Shown here: piece after piece, positions 45,941-56,049 of the stretch
How positions within the stretch are numbered: position 1 is the first letter of the stretch
Layout of the letters: every line of letters starts with the position of its first letter
Assembly: GCA_951230915.1 (NCBI GenBank)
Contig: OX579633.1
Location: 24,958,574 to 25,022,573, forward strand
DNA length: 64,000 nt
Source: Antitrichia curtipendula
Lineage: Eukaryota; Streptophyta; Bryopsida; Hypnales; Leucodontaceae
Direction: 5' to 3'
The notes under the pieces: generated by a model
Databases searched by the model: none
Seen by the model: the letters and a program-made list of their open reading frames with translations, nothing else
Told to the model about the DNA's origin: nothing
Program-made: the position numbers and the translations under genes

Positions 45941-47195
45941 AAGAAGGGACTAAGACTGAACATCCCTAAACAGGGCCATATCTTGTCACCACCTAACTTG
46001 TAACCAAACTGGTGTCCAGACAAATCTTTTCACAAGTTGACATAAGATATGCCTTGTCAAATCACAGGTTGTACATGAGCTTTAACATAGGGTAATAGTT
46101 GTCAATTTCATATAAAAGTGTCAAAGTAGAGTATTGTTCTAGAGCTACAAGTATGTCTCAAGAAATCACTCTGTTCTCCAAAAATATGCCAAATACATGT
46201 ATCCATAACAAAGCACAAAAATATGACAAGATGTCCAATGCTTTGAAAAAGTGTCTTCTTCCTTGAAATCCAAAAATGGGAGTCCAAGATCTGAAGGCTG
46301 AGCCTCACCTGTACCCGTCCCAAACACAAAAACAAGCCAATGTAGTGTGAGTGAGGATGCATCAGGTGTCTAAAGCTGCAGCCAATTGCTATCTATGTCA
46401 CAGATCTGTAAAACCAAAAAGGAGACAAAAAAACAACACAACAGCAAGCAAATTCATGTAAAGCAACTCCTCAACATTGTACAAGTAGCCCAATGACCTT
46501 TGCCATTCCCGTGAGGTACAAACGCTTGAAGCTCAAGAGTTGCACCCAAAAACACCACAAGAAAACTCCACAACACCAAAACTCAACCGTCGCAATAAGA
46601 GGAAAAACAATGGAGCACAGAAGCCATTATATTCTTACTATTTTGAATTTGGGAGGGAAAAGAACTCATAGTCATGGTCATAATGTGGTGGTTACACCAA
46701 TTATCATGCTATAGTAATTATTAGCCACCTAAGTAATCACCAATAGAGGGTGGGTGGGTGGGTGGTACATTCCACTGGAAAGGCTATAGAGACCCCAAGT
46801 ACTTGTAATTTAGGCCACATCATATTTTTAGTGTAGTGAAAGTACTGGACTTTAGAATTTTTATAGCACATTTAAATAAAGATAGGTAAATTAAACCTTA
46901 TGCTTATTGTAGATATGGAATCAGAGCCATACAAGCATTGTGCTACAAAAAATGCTATGAGAATTTTTTGTATGTGAGTGCATAAATTTAGAAAATTTGG
47001 GAAATAAATATAAGGCAAAATATAATAAATTAAATTAAATTACATAAGGCCACCTCAAGGAGAGAATTTGGTTTTGTTATACCAAGGCCATGTAAATAAA
47101 TTAAAAATTAAAAAGGCTGACTTTATATGATATTAGCACTAATGGATATATTTGAATATTTTCAAATAAAAGAACATGAATTGTTCTATGGCTAA
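45941..47195 (-). repeat. Downstream direct repeat (pseudo-LTR) of the Penelope-like element
   Basis: Corresponds base for base, with a constant offset of 5344, to 51285-52539. I find no difference in the parts compared, including two open stretches that translate identically. Contains GGGTGGGTGGGTGGG (46748-46762). Bounded on both sides by GAA tracts (45916-45946 and 47196-47228). The short open frames within are not gene-like. Confidence 0.9.
46748..46762 (+). other. G-quadruplex motif in the pseudo-LTR
   Basis: Four GGG runs separated by single T bases on the plus strand, the most stable class of G-quadruplex. The partner repeat has the same motif at 52092-52106. The element RNA (minus sense) would carry the C-rich strand, so the quadruplex would form in the DNA or in antisense RNA. 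Confidence 0.65.
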
Positions 47196-47228
47196 AGAAG
47201 AAGAAGAAGAAGAAGAAGAAGAAGAAGA
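47196..47228. repeat. GAA microsatellite at the inner edge of the downstream repeat
   Basis: About eleven GAA units separate the element body from the downstream pseudo-LTR. The tract also precedes the upstream repeat (52541-52602, about 20 units) and follows the downstream repeat (45916-45946, about 10 units). Its presence inside the element shows that it is copied as part of it. Confidence 0.85.
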
Positions 47229-47257
47229 CCCTCCACCACCCCTGGTGATGCTACCAA

Positions 47258-47293
47258 TATAGGAGTTTGGCACTGGTATGCCACACTCCTATA
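47258..47293 (-). other. Stem-loop in the 3' region of the Penelope-like element
   Basis: TATAGGAGTTTGGCA pairs with TGCCACACTCCTATA (14 of 15 positions) around a 6-nt loop. It lies 72 bases after the ORF2 stop and just before the downstream repeat, a place where a reverse transcriptase could recognise its template. Function inferred only. Confidence 0.55.
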
Positions 47294-47364
47294 GAGGTGC
47301 ATACCAGGCTCAAACTTCATGGTAATTCTTGCAAACTTCTTTGAAATAAAATATTGGAAGAGAC

Positions 47365-49554
47365 TTACAGAGAAGCTCGTATATTTTGAATGTTGATTCG
47401 GACCGCAGGAAAGGGTCCATTGTTCAGGAAATTGCTAATATTTCTTGCTAAGCGTTCTCGCTTGAAGCCGTTATTGACCATGGTCTGGATAATGAGTTGT
47501 ATTTCTTCACTGGCAACATCATCCATACTGGAGATGTATAGAACAGGGAGAACTTGTGAAATTGCTATGTTGTAAGCTTGATGTATCGGTCTATTTGACC
47601 TAAATTTTATATACTGCGTATATTTGAATGGCAGTTTCCTCCTTTTGTCATATTTTCGAAATGAGTACTGATGTGGGTCTATCTCATGCACGGTAATTTC
47701 AACGTTCATGAAGTGAGCGGAAATTCCACGTTCTGGATCGGAAATAGAAAAACTTGATGTTTCCTCTTTGATATCTAGTATATCCAAAGGATAAATCCAA
47801 AATGGATTGGTACTGGAGCGAGGTTGTTCAGGTGAGAGAAAGAGTCGTGGATTTCCCACGTTGATCAGGCACAAATCGTCAATGTATCGGAACGCTGTTT
47901 GGAACTTTGATAGCAAGTCTGCACGTCCGAGTTTTGCTAGTCGTTGAACAAACTGGATCTCATAAGCAAAGAGATACATACTACACCATACTGGAGAGCA
48001 GGAGAATCCCATGGGAATTCCCGTGTGTTGTTGCCATACCCGATCTCCTAACGTAATGTAACAATGGCTCATCAACCACTCATGTAATTGGAGTAAGCGC
48101 TGTGGACTGAAAGGAATCCAATTCGCTGTTGATGGTTGTGAGGTAGCCCATTTAGCAGCTGCAGGTATACCCTCTTTATCAAAGCGAATCCACATGGAAG
48201 TGGTGGCTCTGGGGTGTTGATTACTGCTATGTCTGGCTGCGATTTTTGTTATAAACTTGATTGCATCGAGTAAGTTGTCAGGACCCTGCAAAGGGATCGA
48301 CTCGTAACAACGGGTAATATCGGCCACGAAAATGTCATGGATTGCATCTGGTAAGTTCAAAGTGGCGTCTAATATTGAATCTATACCCCAGTACATGCTG
48401 GTTTTTGTGCGTAAGAAATTCTCGTACCCGTTTTCAGTTATAGCAGCCCACTGTTTCAGAGACTCAATTATCACGTTGGATGATAGTGTGAGTAGGGTTG
48501 CAATATTGGAAAAAATTGTGTGGAAAGCGTTGGTGATCCACCGGTATTTGTTCTTGTGTTGCTTGTATGTAGCCATTAAGTAAGGCAAAGCTTGGTATAC
48601 CGGAGGACTTTCTGGAAGTATCAGTGCAAGATCAGAGTTCACTTGATCGAGAATACTGGTGGGTAGTGCCCAGACGTTGTTCTTTTTGCACGGTATAAAA
48701 TCTTTTCCGTTTAAACGCTCCAATGCTTGAAAACGTATATGTTTGATGCATATAAAGCACGCATTGTTCGTGGCTTTGTCTAGCCCAGAGCAGTACAGGT
48801 GGTTGGTCAGCCATCGTATCTCATCTTGCACCGCAGGGATGTCAAGAACAGGCTGTCCTGAAAATTTCAGGCCGTATTTGTTGTTTACTGATGCATTTTT
48901 CAGAATTCCAAAGCATCGTTCATGCAACCAGCGGTGTGCATCATCGATTGGGAACTCGTTAGAATCGAGTTGCAGTATGGAGATTAGCTGTTCGTATGCC
49001 TCAAACACCGTAGCAAGAGCATGCGAGATGTTGGTTGCTTGCAGCGGTATATGATTTAAGCCTTGTGCTATGGATTCACGGAGAGCTTTATGTTGGATGA
49101 TTGAAACGTCCATAGTTCTTACGTGCATGGCTGCTTTTGTGAAATCTGAAATTTCATTTACAGTGAGCGGGTCAATGAATTTTCTAAATCGAGCAGCAGT
49201 AGTGCATGCGCATGGATTAGAATCATCAAGCAAATGTACAAAGGAGAAGTGTTTAAACACTGCCGACGGTTTGTATAACACCGTGGATAAATTTCCAATA
49301 TAAGACCAGGCAAAAACAATGCCGTCAAGGATTGGACAGAGGTGTTCCAAATTGAAAACGACCAAAAGGTCATGGAAAATCTGCCTAAAATTGAGCCATT
49401 CTAATGCTCTATTGCAGTATCTTAGCTTTATAAAGCCTGTTTTTTTGTGATTGGAGGTCCTCTGGACCTTACATCGACCGTAACTATCCTTTGTCAAACT
49501 ACGTCCTTCTTCTGCGAACACACAACGATAGCCAAGAACATCGTAAGAGCTCAC
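47365..49554 (-). CDS. Penelope-like reverse transcriptase (ORF2, 729 aa)
   Basis: Copies the element RNA into DNA. The N-terminal part has a CAC cysteine pair (115-117) and HVRTMDVSIIQHKALR (144-159), like the conserved segment before RT in Penelope-like elements. RT blocks follow: LPYLMATYKQHKNKYRWITN (about 324-343), motif A FVADITRCYESIP with Asp412, motif B GIPMGFSCSP (512-521), motif C FRYIDDLCLIN with both Asp of YIDD (557-560), then SAHFMNVEITV, the thumb-side FRKYDKRRKLPFKY and NNGFKRERL near the end. The order and wording fit Penelope-like RT better than LINE, copia or gypsy. The protein stops about 25 residues after the last block; no GIY-YIG domain is visible at either end, as in endonuclease-lacking, telomere-associated members. 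Its ATG overlaps the ORF1 stop as ATGA. Every catalytic residue is present. Confidence 0.85.
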   Translation of the reverse strand: MSSYDVLGYRCVFAEEGRSLTKDSYGRCKVQRTSNHKKTGFIKLRYCNRALEWLNFRQIFHDLLVVFNLEHLCPILDGIVFAWSYIGNLSTVLYKPSAVFKHFSFVHLLDDSNPCACTTAARFRKFIDPLTVNEISDFTKAAMHVRTMDVSIIQHKALRESIAQGLNHIPLQATNISHALATVFEAYEQLISILQLDSNEFPIDDAHRWLHERCFGILKNASVNNKYGLKFSGQPVLDIPAVQDEIRWLTNHLYCSGLDKATNNACFICIKHIRFQALERLNGKDFIPCKKNNVWALPTSILDQVNSDLALILPESPPVYQALPYLMATYKQHKNKYRWITNAFHTIFSNIATLLTLSSNVIIESLKQWAAITENGYENFLRTKTSMYWGIDSILDATLNLPDAIHDIFVADITRCYESIPLQGPDNLLDAIKFITKIAARHSSNQHPRATTSMWIRFDKEGIPAAAKWATSQPSTANWIPFSPQRLLQLHEWLMSHCYITLGDRVWQQHTGIPMGFSCSPVWCSMYLFAYEIQFVQRLAKLGRADLLSKFQTAFRYIDDLCLINVGNPRLFLSPEQPRSSTNPFWIYPLDILDIKEETSSFSISDPERGISAHFMNVEITVHEIDPHQYSFRKYDKRRKLPFKYTQYIKFRSNRPIHQAYNIAISQVLPVLYISSMDDVASEEIQLIIQTMVNNGFKRERLARNISNFLNNGPFPAVRINIQNIRASL

Positions 49555-51134
49555 ACATTATCCCAGTTTAAAATTCTGCCTTGGATTGGAGCTGATCGTG
49601 GTTTTGGCCTGTTGTCAGCCGATGCAGGAGATTGCTCAATTCGCAGATACTCCGATCTGGCGGAACCAGTGGGTGATTGATCCTGATGGCGATTGTTATT
49701 TCCAAAGAATTGGAAGCCACCTGGGGATTTATAGTTCCTGTTGTAGTTCCCCCGTCCCCCGTTGGATCGGCCTGAGCCGCGGCCACCGTTCCTGTTTGGA
49801 TACGTTGGGGGAGTGCGTTGCTGAGCAAGAGGAACGTCAGCCGTGACGTTCATGTTGATTCTGCGTTTCTTCTGCGGAGGTGTAGGCGCTACTTCCACGG
49901 AGAAAGAAGCGGGTTTGAAAAGTCGTTCGACTTTCCTAGCGCCAGGTGCCTCGTAGTGTTTTGGTAACAACTTTTGAGAGGGATCAGTGGCAAATTCGAG
50001 TGCAGCTGTATCCATAAGTTTTCGAACCGCTATGAAAGTAATCTGAGCCTTCACCGCATATCTTGCGGCACTTTTCATCCAGGTCAAAAAAGCTCCATAT
50101 TTGGAGGCCAATGACGGGTATGTACTGTCAGGAAAGAATCTAGGCAAATTATTGATCATAAACCAGATGCTATGATCAAACCATAACATATTGCCTCTAC
50201 AACCAGTTTTGGCGTTTTGACTACATTTGCATCGAATGTAGGGCCTCTGGCAGTTCCATAACTGTGAAGTAAATTTTGGATTTCTAGGAGCACAGGTAAG
50301 AATATCCAACTTCGTATGGACGTTAATCGTTGTAGTGGTACACTTGTGATGGTCGTATAATGCTATGGAAAAAGCATTGACCAGTTCTATGGGTTTCTCG
50401 TGAACCCCAGTGCAGCTCAACGCTCTTTCTTCACAAAACTGAACTTCCTGATCAGACAGGTCGGCCCACAGTTTCCACATGTGGACCGTGATCGGAGCTA
50501 ACAAGTTTATATTCGACAGGCACCAAGTTCTGTGCGAGCGAGAAGAAAGTTGTTCCTCGACAGTACGAGGTGGAAGAAAAGGGATTGAAGGGCCCTTACC
50601 AACCGCGTCCAAGGTTGACATTTCTCTCTCAGACTGTGTAGTCTGGATAGACTCAGAGAGGTCCTCGATGGCTGCCTTGTGCGCCGCTGGTATATTTAGC
50701 TTGGACAGAAGCGGATGTAATGAGCCTGATGCAGCGTTGTCGGGCTGTGCGAGGTCTGTAGCAGGTGGCGGATCGGCCCATTCCTCATGTGGGTTTGCTC
50801 GTTTCAACGCAGCTTCCACACGCCTTGTATTGCCGGCTGCTTCAACGAACTGCAACTCGTCCTGTTCCAAAAGTTGTGCCAACGCATGGTGGGCCTCCTG
50901 CAGGCGTTCTAGGCCTTTGTCTTTATCGACAATGGCAACCATCATAATAGCTGTCCAGTGCGATAAATCCAAAGTGGTGAGCAAAAGTGGTGCGTGCTCA
51001 CCCTCTTCATCGCGGTCAAGTAAAGCGTTGTTGTCTGCTGTTTGGACAAAATCATGAACCTCCTTCTCAGCAATAGTAGATATAACTGATTGCACAGCAG
51101 GAGAGGGCGATGGAAGTGGATCCTTGTAGCCCAT
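49551..51134 (-). CDS. Gag-like ORF1 of the Penelope-like element (527 aa)
   Basis: I do not recognise a named domain. Visible features: an acidic, helix-prone segment with possible coiled coil (about 74-118), a cysteine cluster (C281, C295, C302, C304, C312) that could bind metal, a basic nuclear-localisation-like QKKRRIN (421-427), and an RGG/asparagine-rich tail (NGGRGSGRSNGGRGNYNRN, about 449-467) typical of RNA-binding proteins. By position and make-up it is probably the RNA-packaging partner of the reverse transcriptase. It starts 150 nt inside the upstream repeat and ends in the ATGA overlap with ORF2, suggesting that ORF2 is translated by reinitiation. A host gene with an RT neighbour is less likely, because both frames lie between the direct repeats. 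Confidence 0.7.
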   Translation of the reverse strand: MGYKDPLPSPSPAVQSVISTIAEKEVHDFVQTADNNALLDRDEEGEHAPLLLTTLDLSHWTAIMMVAIVDKDKGLERLQEAHHALAQLLEQDELQFVEAAGNTRRVEAALKRANPHEEWADPPPATDLAQPDNAASGSLHPLLSKLNIPAAHKAAIEDLSESIQTTQSEREMSTLDAVGKGPSIPFLPPRTVEEQLSSRSHRTWCLSNINLLAPITVHMWKLWADLSDQEVQFCEERALSCTGVHEKPIELVNAFSIALYDHHKCTTTTINVHTKLDILTCAPRNPKFTSQLWNCQRPYIRCKCSQNAKTGCRGNMLWFDHSIWFMINNLPRFFPDSTYPSLASKYGAFLTWMKSAARYAVKAQITFIAVRKLMDTAALEFATDPSQKLLPKHYEAPGARKVERLFKPASFSVEVAPTPPQKKRRINMNVTADVPLAQQRTPPTYPNRNGGRGSGRSNGGRGNYNRNYKSPGGFQFFGNNNRHQDQSPTGSARSEYLRIEQSPASADNRPKPRSAPIQGRILNWDNV

Positions 51135-51284
51135 TGCTACAAGATCTGGGAGCCAGCCTTGTTGTGTTTCCTACAGAAAATGGAAACGTTAGGAAGGACA
51201 AGTAAAATGTTTCAGAAATGGTTCTCGGAAGGTAGTTCAAAGATAGGGACAGGTGCTCACCGCACCTGTATGGTTGGAAAAAAC

Positions 51285-52540
51285 AAGAAGGGACTAAGAC
51301 TGAACATCCCTAAACAGGGCCATATCTTGTCACCACCTAACTTGTAACCAAACTGGTGTCCAGACAAATCTTTTCACAAGTTGACATAAGATATGCCTTG
51401 TCAAATCACAGGTTGTACATGAGCTTTAACATAGGGTAATAGTTGTCAATTTCATATAAAAGTGTCAAAGTAGAGTATTGTTCTAGAGCTACAAGTATGT
51501 CTCAAGAAATCACTCTGTTCTCCAAAAATATGCCAAATACATGTATCCATAACAAAGCACAAAAATATGACAAGATGTCCAATGCTTTGAAAAAGTGTCT
51601 TCTTCCTTGAAATCCAAAAATGGGAGTCCAAGATCTGAAGGCTGAGCCTCACCTGTACCCGTCCCAAACACAAAAACAAGCCAATGTAGTGTGAGTGAGG
51701 ATGCATCAGGTGTCTAAAGCTGCAGCCAATTGCTATCTATGTCACAGATCTGTAAAACCAAAAAGGAGACAAAAAAACAACACAACAGCAAGCAAATTCA
51801 TGTAAAGCAACTCCTCAACATTGTACAAGTAGCCCAATGACCTTTGCCATTCCCGTGAGGTACAAACGCTTGAAGCTCAAGAGTTGCACCCAAAAACACC
51901 ACAAGAAAACTCCACAACACCAAAACTCAACCGTCGCAATAAGAGGAAAAACAATGGAGCACAGAAGCCATTATATTCTTACTATTTTGAATTTGGGAGG
52001 GAAAAGAACTCATAGTCATGGTCATAATGTGGTGGTTACACCAATTATCATGCTATAGTAATTATTAGCCACCTAAGTAATCACCAATAGAGGGTGGGTG
52101 GGTGGGTGGTACATTCCACTGGAAAGGCTATAGAGACCCCAAGTACTTGTAATTTAGGCCACATCATATTTTTAGTGTAGTGAAAGTACTGGACTTTAGA
52201 ATTTTTATAGCACATTTAAATAAAGATAGGTAAATTAAACCTTATGCTTATTGTAGATATGGAATCAGAGCCATACAAGCATTGTGCTACAAAAAATGCT
52301 ATGAGAATTTTTTGTATGTGAGTGCATAAATTTAGAAAATTTGGGAAATAAATATAAGGCAAAATATAATAAATTAAATTAAATTACATAAGGCCACCTC
52401 AAGGAGAGAATTTGGTTTTGTTATACCAAGGCCATGTAAATAAATTAAAAATTAAAAAGGCTGACTTTATATGATATTAGCACTAATGGATATATTTGAA
52501 TATTTTCAAATAAAAGAACATGAATTGTTCTATGGCTAAA
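51285..52540 (-). repeat. Upstream direct repeat (pseudo-LTR) of the Penelope-like element
   Basis: Same length and sequence as the downstream repeat. In element orientation it starts after a long TTC tract and ends AGTCCCTTCTTG, followed by the unique leader. It should hold the promoter, but no TATA box is convincing. The minus strand of the leader contains CATTTTCTGTAG, a possible splice acceptor just before ORF1. Confidence 0.9.
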
Positions 52541-52602
52541 GAAGAAGAAGAAGAAGAAGAAGAAGAAGAAGAAGAAGAAGAAGAAGAAGAAGAAGAAGAA
52601 GA
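52541..52602. repeat. GAA microsatellite at the outer edge of the Penelope-like element
   Basis: About twenty uninterrupted GAA units, longer than the inner tract. It runs into GAGGGAGATG of the flank, so part may be the original target and part copied from the element. Confidence 0.85.
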
Positions 52603-54659
52603 GGGAGATGCCATGGTTGACTAACAAGAAAATTTCACAATATTTGGCCTACCTCACCCCCAAGTTTTGGCTGCCAAATACATTCGTTTCTCATTTTGGA
52701 TGAGCTGCACCAATTTCCACCTTTGATGGCTCTTCTATCAACATGAAGCAAACATCAATTTTCACAACAAGGAAGCCATCAAATTTTTTCCAAGAGCGTG
52801 GAATAAATTTATTAATGAATTATGGCTAGGTAATACCCTTGTTCCAACAAAGTCCTAGAGTTGGGAAATCGAAGCTTCAACTTCACAAGAAGAAAATAAT
52901 GTACAAGCTCTAGAAGCCGCGTCCTCTTTTTCACAAGCAAAGGAAAATGAGAATTCCAAATTCCAACTTCAAGTTTGCCAGCAAAAAAAAAGTGCATTGT
53001 AATGAACTTAGGTACTATGAATAATAAGGTTAGTGAGACCATTGCAAGCCAAATAAGGTCGGTAATGGGTCTGGTTACCTTATTTCAAAACCATGTGCTA
53101 GTAAGGTAGGCACCCCAAAAATGGCACCTGACCTTAAAGCGCCATCTACAGGTTGTGTACATTTCCAAAATCAGTTATGTACCTATTTGGATGGAGCTCT
53201 TTTAGAAACAAACTTTGACCCTTAATAACTTTTGCATACGATGTCCAAATGCCACGTTCTCTGGTGCGTTGGAACCTCCTTTCACTTGCCAACAAGAATA
53301 TATGAAAATTTGACCAGTCTAATAGTAGTAACTAGGCTCAGTAGCAAAAAGTGGCGGTTTTGGATGTACCCACCTTAGCAATCACAGGTAACCACCCAAT
53401 AAAAATTATAGCTACCAAAAAAAACAATAAATTACCAGATAAGTCAAAATGTAATCAGTCAACTGACTACCTGACAAGACTCTAGAAATAAGTTAAAATC
53501 TTCTTAGTTGCATGCATCTGATCTACCTAACATTTAGAGTCCTAAAACATTTACAATAGAGAAATTCAATTGGAAGTCAAAAAGTTACAATACGATAACC
53601 AAAATCTTCAATCAATATTTGATTAAGTTCCCTTTTCAAATTTCTTCAAGAAGGAAAAATTCTCGTTAGCTAGACACTAGAAGGTTCTAGAAGGTTTTGA
53701 AAGGTTCCGACTATCTAAAGCTTCTAATTGAGGAAATCAATCAATTGCATTGTGGTTTCAAAATAATTGATTGTATTGCATTCAATGAAGACTACATATG
53801 TAATTTACTTTTGATGCACAATTGAAATTGTATTTTTGAAAACAAGAGTTAGCTGTTGTCATTGTGGATATTATGGGTGTTGAAGGTGTTGAATTATACT
53901 AAATAGTGCATACACGATTTCATATAACACATAACATAATATCTTTGGTGTAGGTGTACAATTTTTTTTTGTATTAATAAACTATATTTTTGCCTTGCAT
54001 ATATCATTAACAAATTTGCAATAGTAGTATGAAATGCATAACATAAAGTGTTTGGAAATATTATTTATTTTTGTTGAAATGTGTTGAACCACAAATATGT
54101 GTTGTTTGTTATACTTGCAACCCAAAAATTGATGTTGAAGGAAAAAAACATTCAAATAAATTCAAAATTTTTTATAAGTACTTGAAGTCTATTGCTTAAC
54201 CCTTAAAAGTCCATGGTGTTTCAAGTATGATTCCAATATGATTCCAATATTTCTACAAAATTTGTTGTGCCATTTAAATCTGCCATTATAACAACATATG
54301 AGGTGCAATGAACCTTCAAAGGCTCTTACAAAGAAATTGGCACCAAAAGAAAACAATACAAATACTTTTGGGACACTAGACTAAATCTAAATCACATTGC
54401 TACACCACAATAAGACATTTGAACAAGCACAGAAACAAAGCAATAAGCATCAATTGTCTTTCAAATCACAAAAACAAAGATGGAAAAGATGGCACTAAGA
54501 ATCCTAGACATTCATGAAAACAATGCAAACAAACAAAAGAAATTGACCTTCTCATCGGAAACTCTAGAAAGAACCGAAAGCCAAAAAAATCTATCACAAT
54601 AAACAACAATGCTAGCATGTGAGCCTAGAAATGCAAGCCTAGGAGCCTTGAACCTAGGT
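52603..54659. other. AT-rich intergenic region
   Basis: No gene recognised. 53050-53400 is somewhat GC-richer, with words such as AAAATGGCACCTGACC, but no frame with known motifs. Confidence 0.45.
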
Positions 54660-54950
54660 GTAAGTAGGTACTATACAACTATAGAAGATGTATATAACTT
54701 ACATACCTATAATATAAGTACCCTATAACCATGAAAGGTGCTTATAACATAGGTATCTATAATATAAATATCCTATAACCATGGAAGGTACTTATAACAT
54801 AGACATCTATAATATAATTAAGAACCTACAATATAAACATCCTATAATCACAGAATGTGCTTATAACATAGGTACCTACAACATAGACACCTCAAGAGAC
54901 ACCTATAATATAAATATCCAATAACTATGGAAGGTGACTATAATACATGC
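54660..54950. repeat. Tandem repeat, about 50-bp units
   Basis: Units of the form CTATAATATAAATATCCTAT, AACCATGGAAGGTGC, TTATAACATAGGTAT start near 54708 and 54758, with a more diverged unit from 54808 and partial copies to about 54945. The reverse complement of the unit recurs in shortened form near 5370-5470. Confidence 0.65.
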
Positions 54951-56049
54951 ACATGTAACCTATGAGCATAGGCTCTTAGGCTCATGGGCTTAAGATTCTA
55001 GACTCACATACTAGCAATCGTGTCACAATAAATTCTAGAAATACAAAAGCTCTTGGATCCCTAACAAGATTAAAGAGATAAAGCATCATGCTATCGATAG
55101 AGAGGATATTTGGAGACACAACAAGTTATATGCAAATGTGCAATGGGAATGCCCCACACAAATTTATAGCTGTGGTAAAAAACAAAACTCAACCAATAGT
55201 AAGCAAATTTGATCAAAAATATGTTTGATTAATTCCTAGCATCACTCCTCAAAGACCTTAGAACCAATATTTTTCATCACTATCAAAAATCACACAAAAA
55301 TTTCTTCAAAAAAATCTCATTTGCATTTTATTGCTAGGGAAGGTCACCATTGTCTTATGCACAAATGAAAATCTCAAATAATTTCATTAGTGGCAAAAAA
55401 AATGGATTGTACAAATCAGAATTAACATGTTCTCCAAACCATTGTGCAAATAATCAAACCCTAAGCTTGAAGAAAAAACACTTGCTTTTGCCGGCCTTGA
55501 ACCTCTCTTTCAAACAACTTTTGATGTTGGTGATTGCTCTTCAATCAACACTTGAATGGTGCAACGTAGGCGGCCAATGGCTTCAACAACATTTTATTTT
55601 TAATTTAGATCGATGGCAGTAGAAGGAATTTTTTTATTCTCATCAAACGGTAATTGATTTTCTATAGGGAGGTGTGTGTAAAGGCAAGGCTACCTATCTC
55701 TTCTCAAGAGATAGTCATATAATAATGATATTGGGACTTTAATTAGAACTCTAATTTCATCACTATCCATTATCAAGTAGTTCATTATGACTAGTCCTAT
55801 TTGTGAAAGGACCTAGGAAATTTGTTTGTGATGGCAATCTCATCGAGGTCCATTGATATGACTCACTGTATGTGTAACACATGACTATGGCTTTAAATTA
55901 CTAGAATGCGACTGCTACAAATCTCAATATAATTGAATAGTCACATTGTAATAATAAAAAAGGTCATGTTTTTCTTATAGTGAATAGTCAAAGAAAAACA
56001 AACAAATTATTCTATCATTGTTAGTGATTAAAAATTTGACACAAGTGTT
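54951..56049. other. AT-rich intergenic region
   Basis: An open stretch at 55350-55622 has no recognisable motif. Nothing else seen. Confidence 0.45.

Larger units (their letters stand above)
45916..52602 (-). mobile_element. Penelope-like two-ORF retroelement with long direct repeats
   Basis: In element orientation (minus strand): TTC tract, direct repeat (52540-51285), 150-nt leader, ORF1 (51134-49551), ORF2 (49554-47365), a 3' hairpin (47293-47258), TTC tract, and a second direct repeat (47195-45941) ending in another TTC tract. ORF2 is an intact reverse transcriptase with Penelope-like motif spacing, and ORF1 is gag-like. No integrase, protease, RNase H or GIY-YIG endonuclease is recognisable. 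The repeats lack TG...CA ends and the leader shows no tRNA primer site, which argues against an LTR retrotransposon. Penelope-like elements often have such pseudo-LTRs from tandem insertion. Both outer edges lie in GAA tracts, so the target was probably a GAA microsatellite, and no target duplication can be read. Both frames are open, so the copy looks young. Confidence 0.75.

Noticed and set aside
45800..46023. Lys-rich and Phe-rich frames over the GAA tract (also 52445-52627)
   Set aside because: Products of the GAA/TTC microsatellite.
46359..46365. CTGATGC on the minus strand of the pseudo-LTR as a hammerhead ribozyme core
   Set aside because: Hammerhead cores need CTGANGA followed by a stem and GAAA. 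The last base differs and no matching GAAA with helices is seen. A ribozyme search of both repeats would settle it.
45941..52540. Reading the 46-52 kb element as an LTR retrotransposon
   Set aside because: No TG...CA ends, tRNA primer site, protease, RNase H or integrase, and the RT motifs fit the Penelope-like class. The purine-rich run before the downstream repeat alone is not enough.
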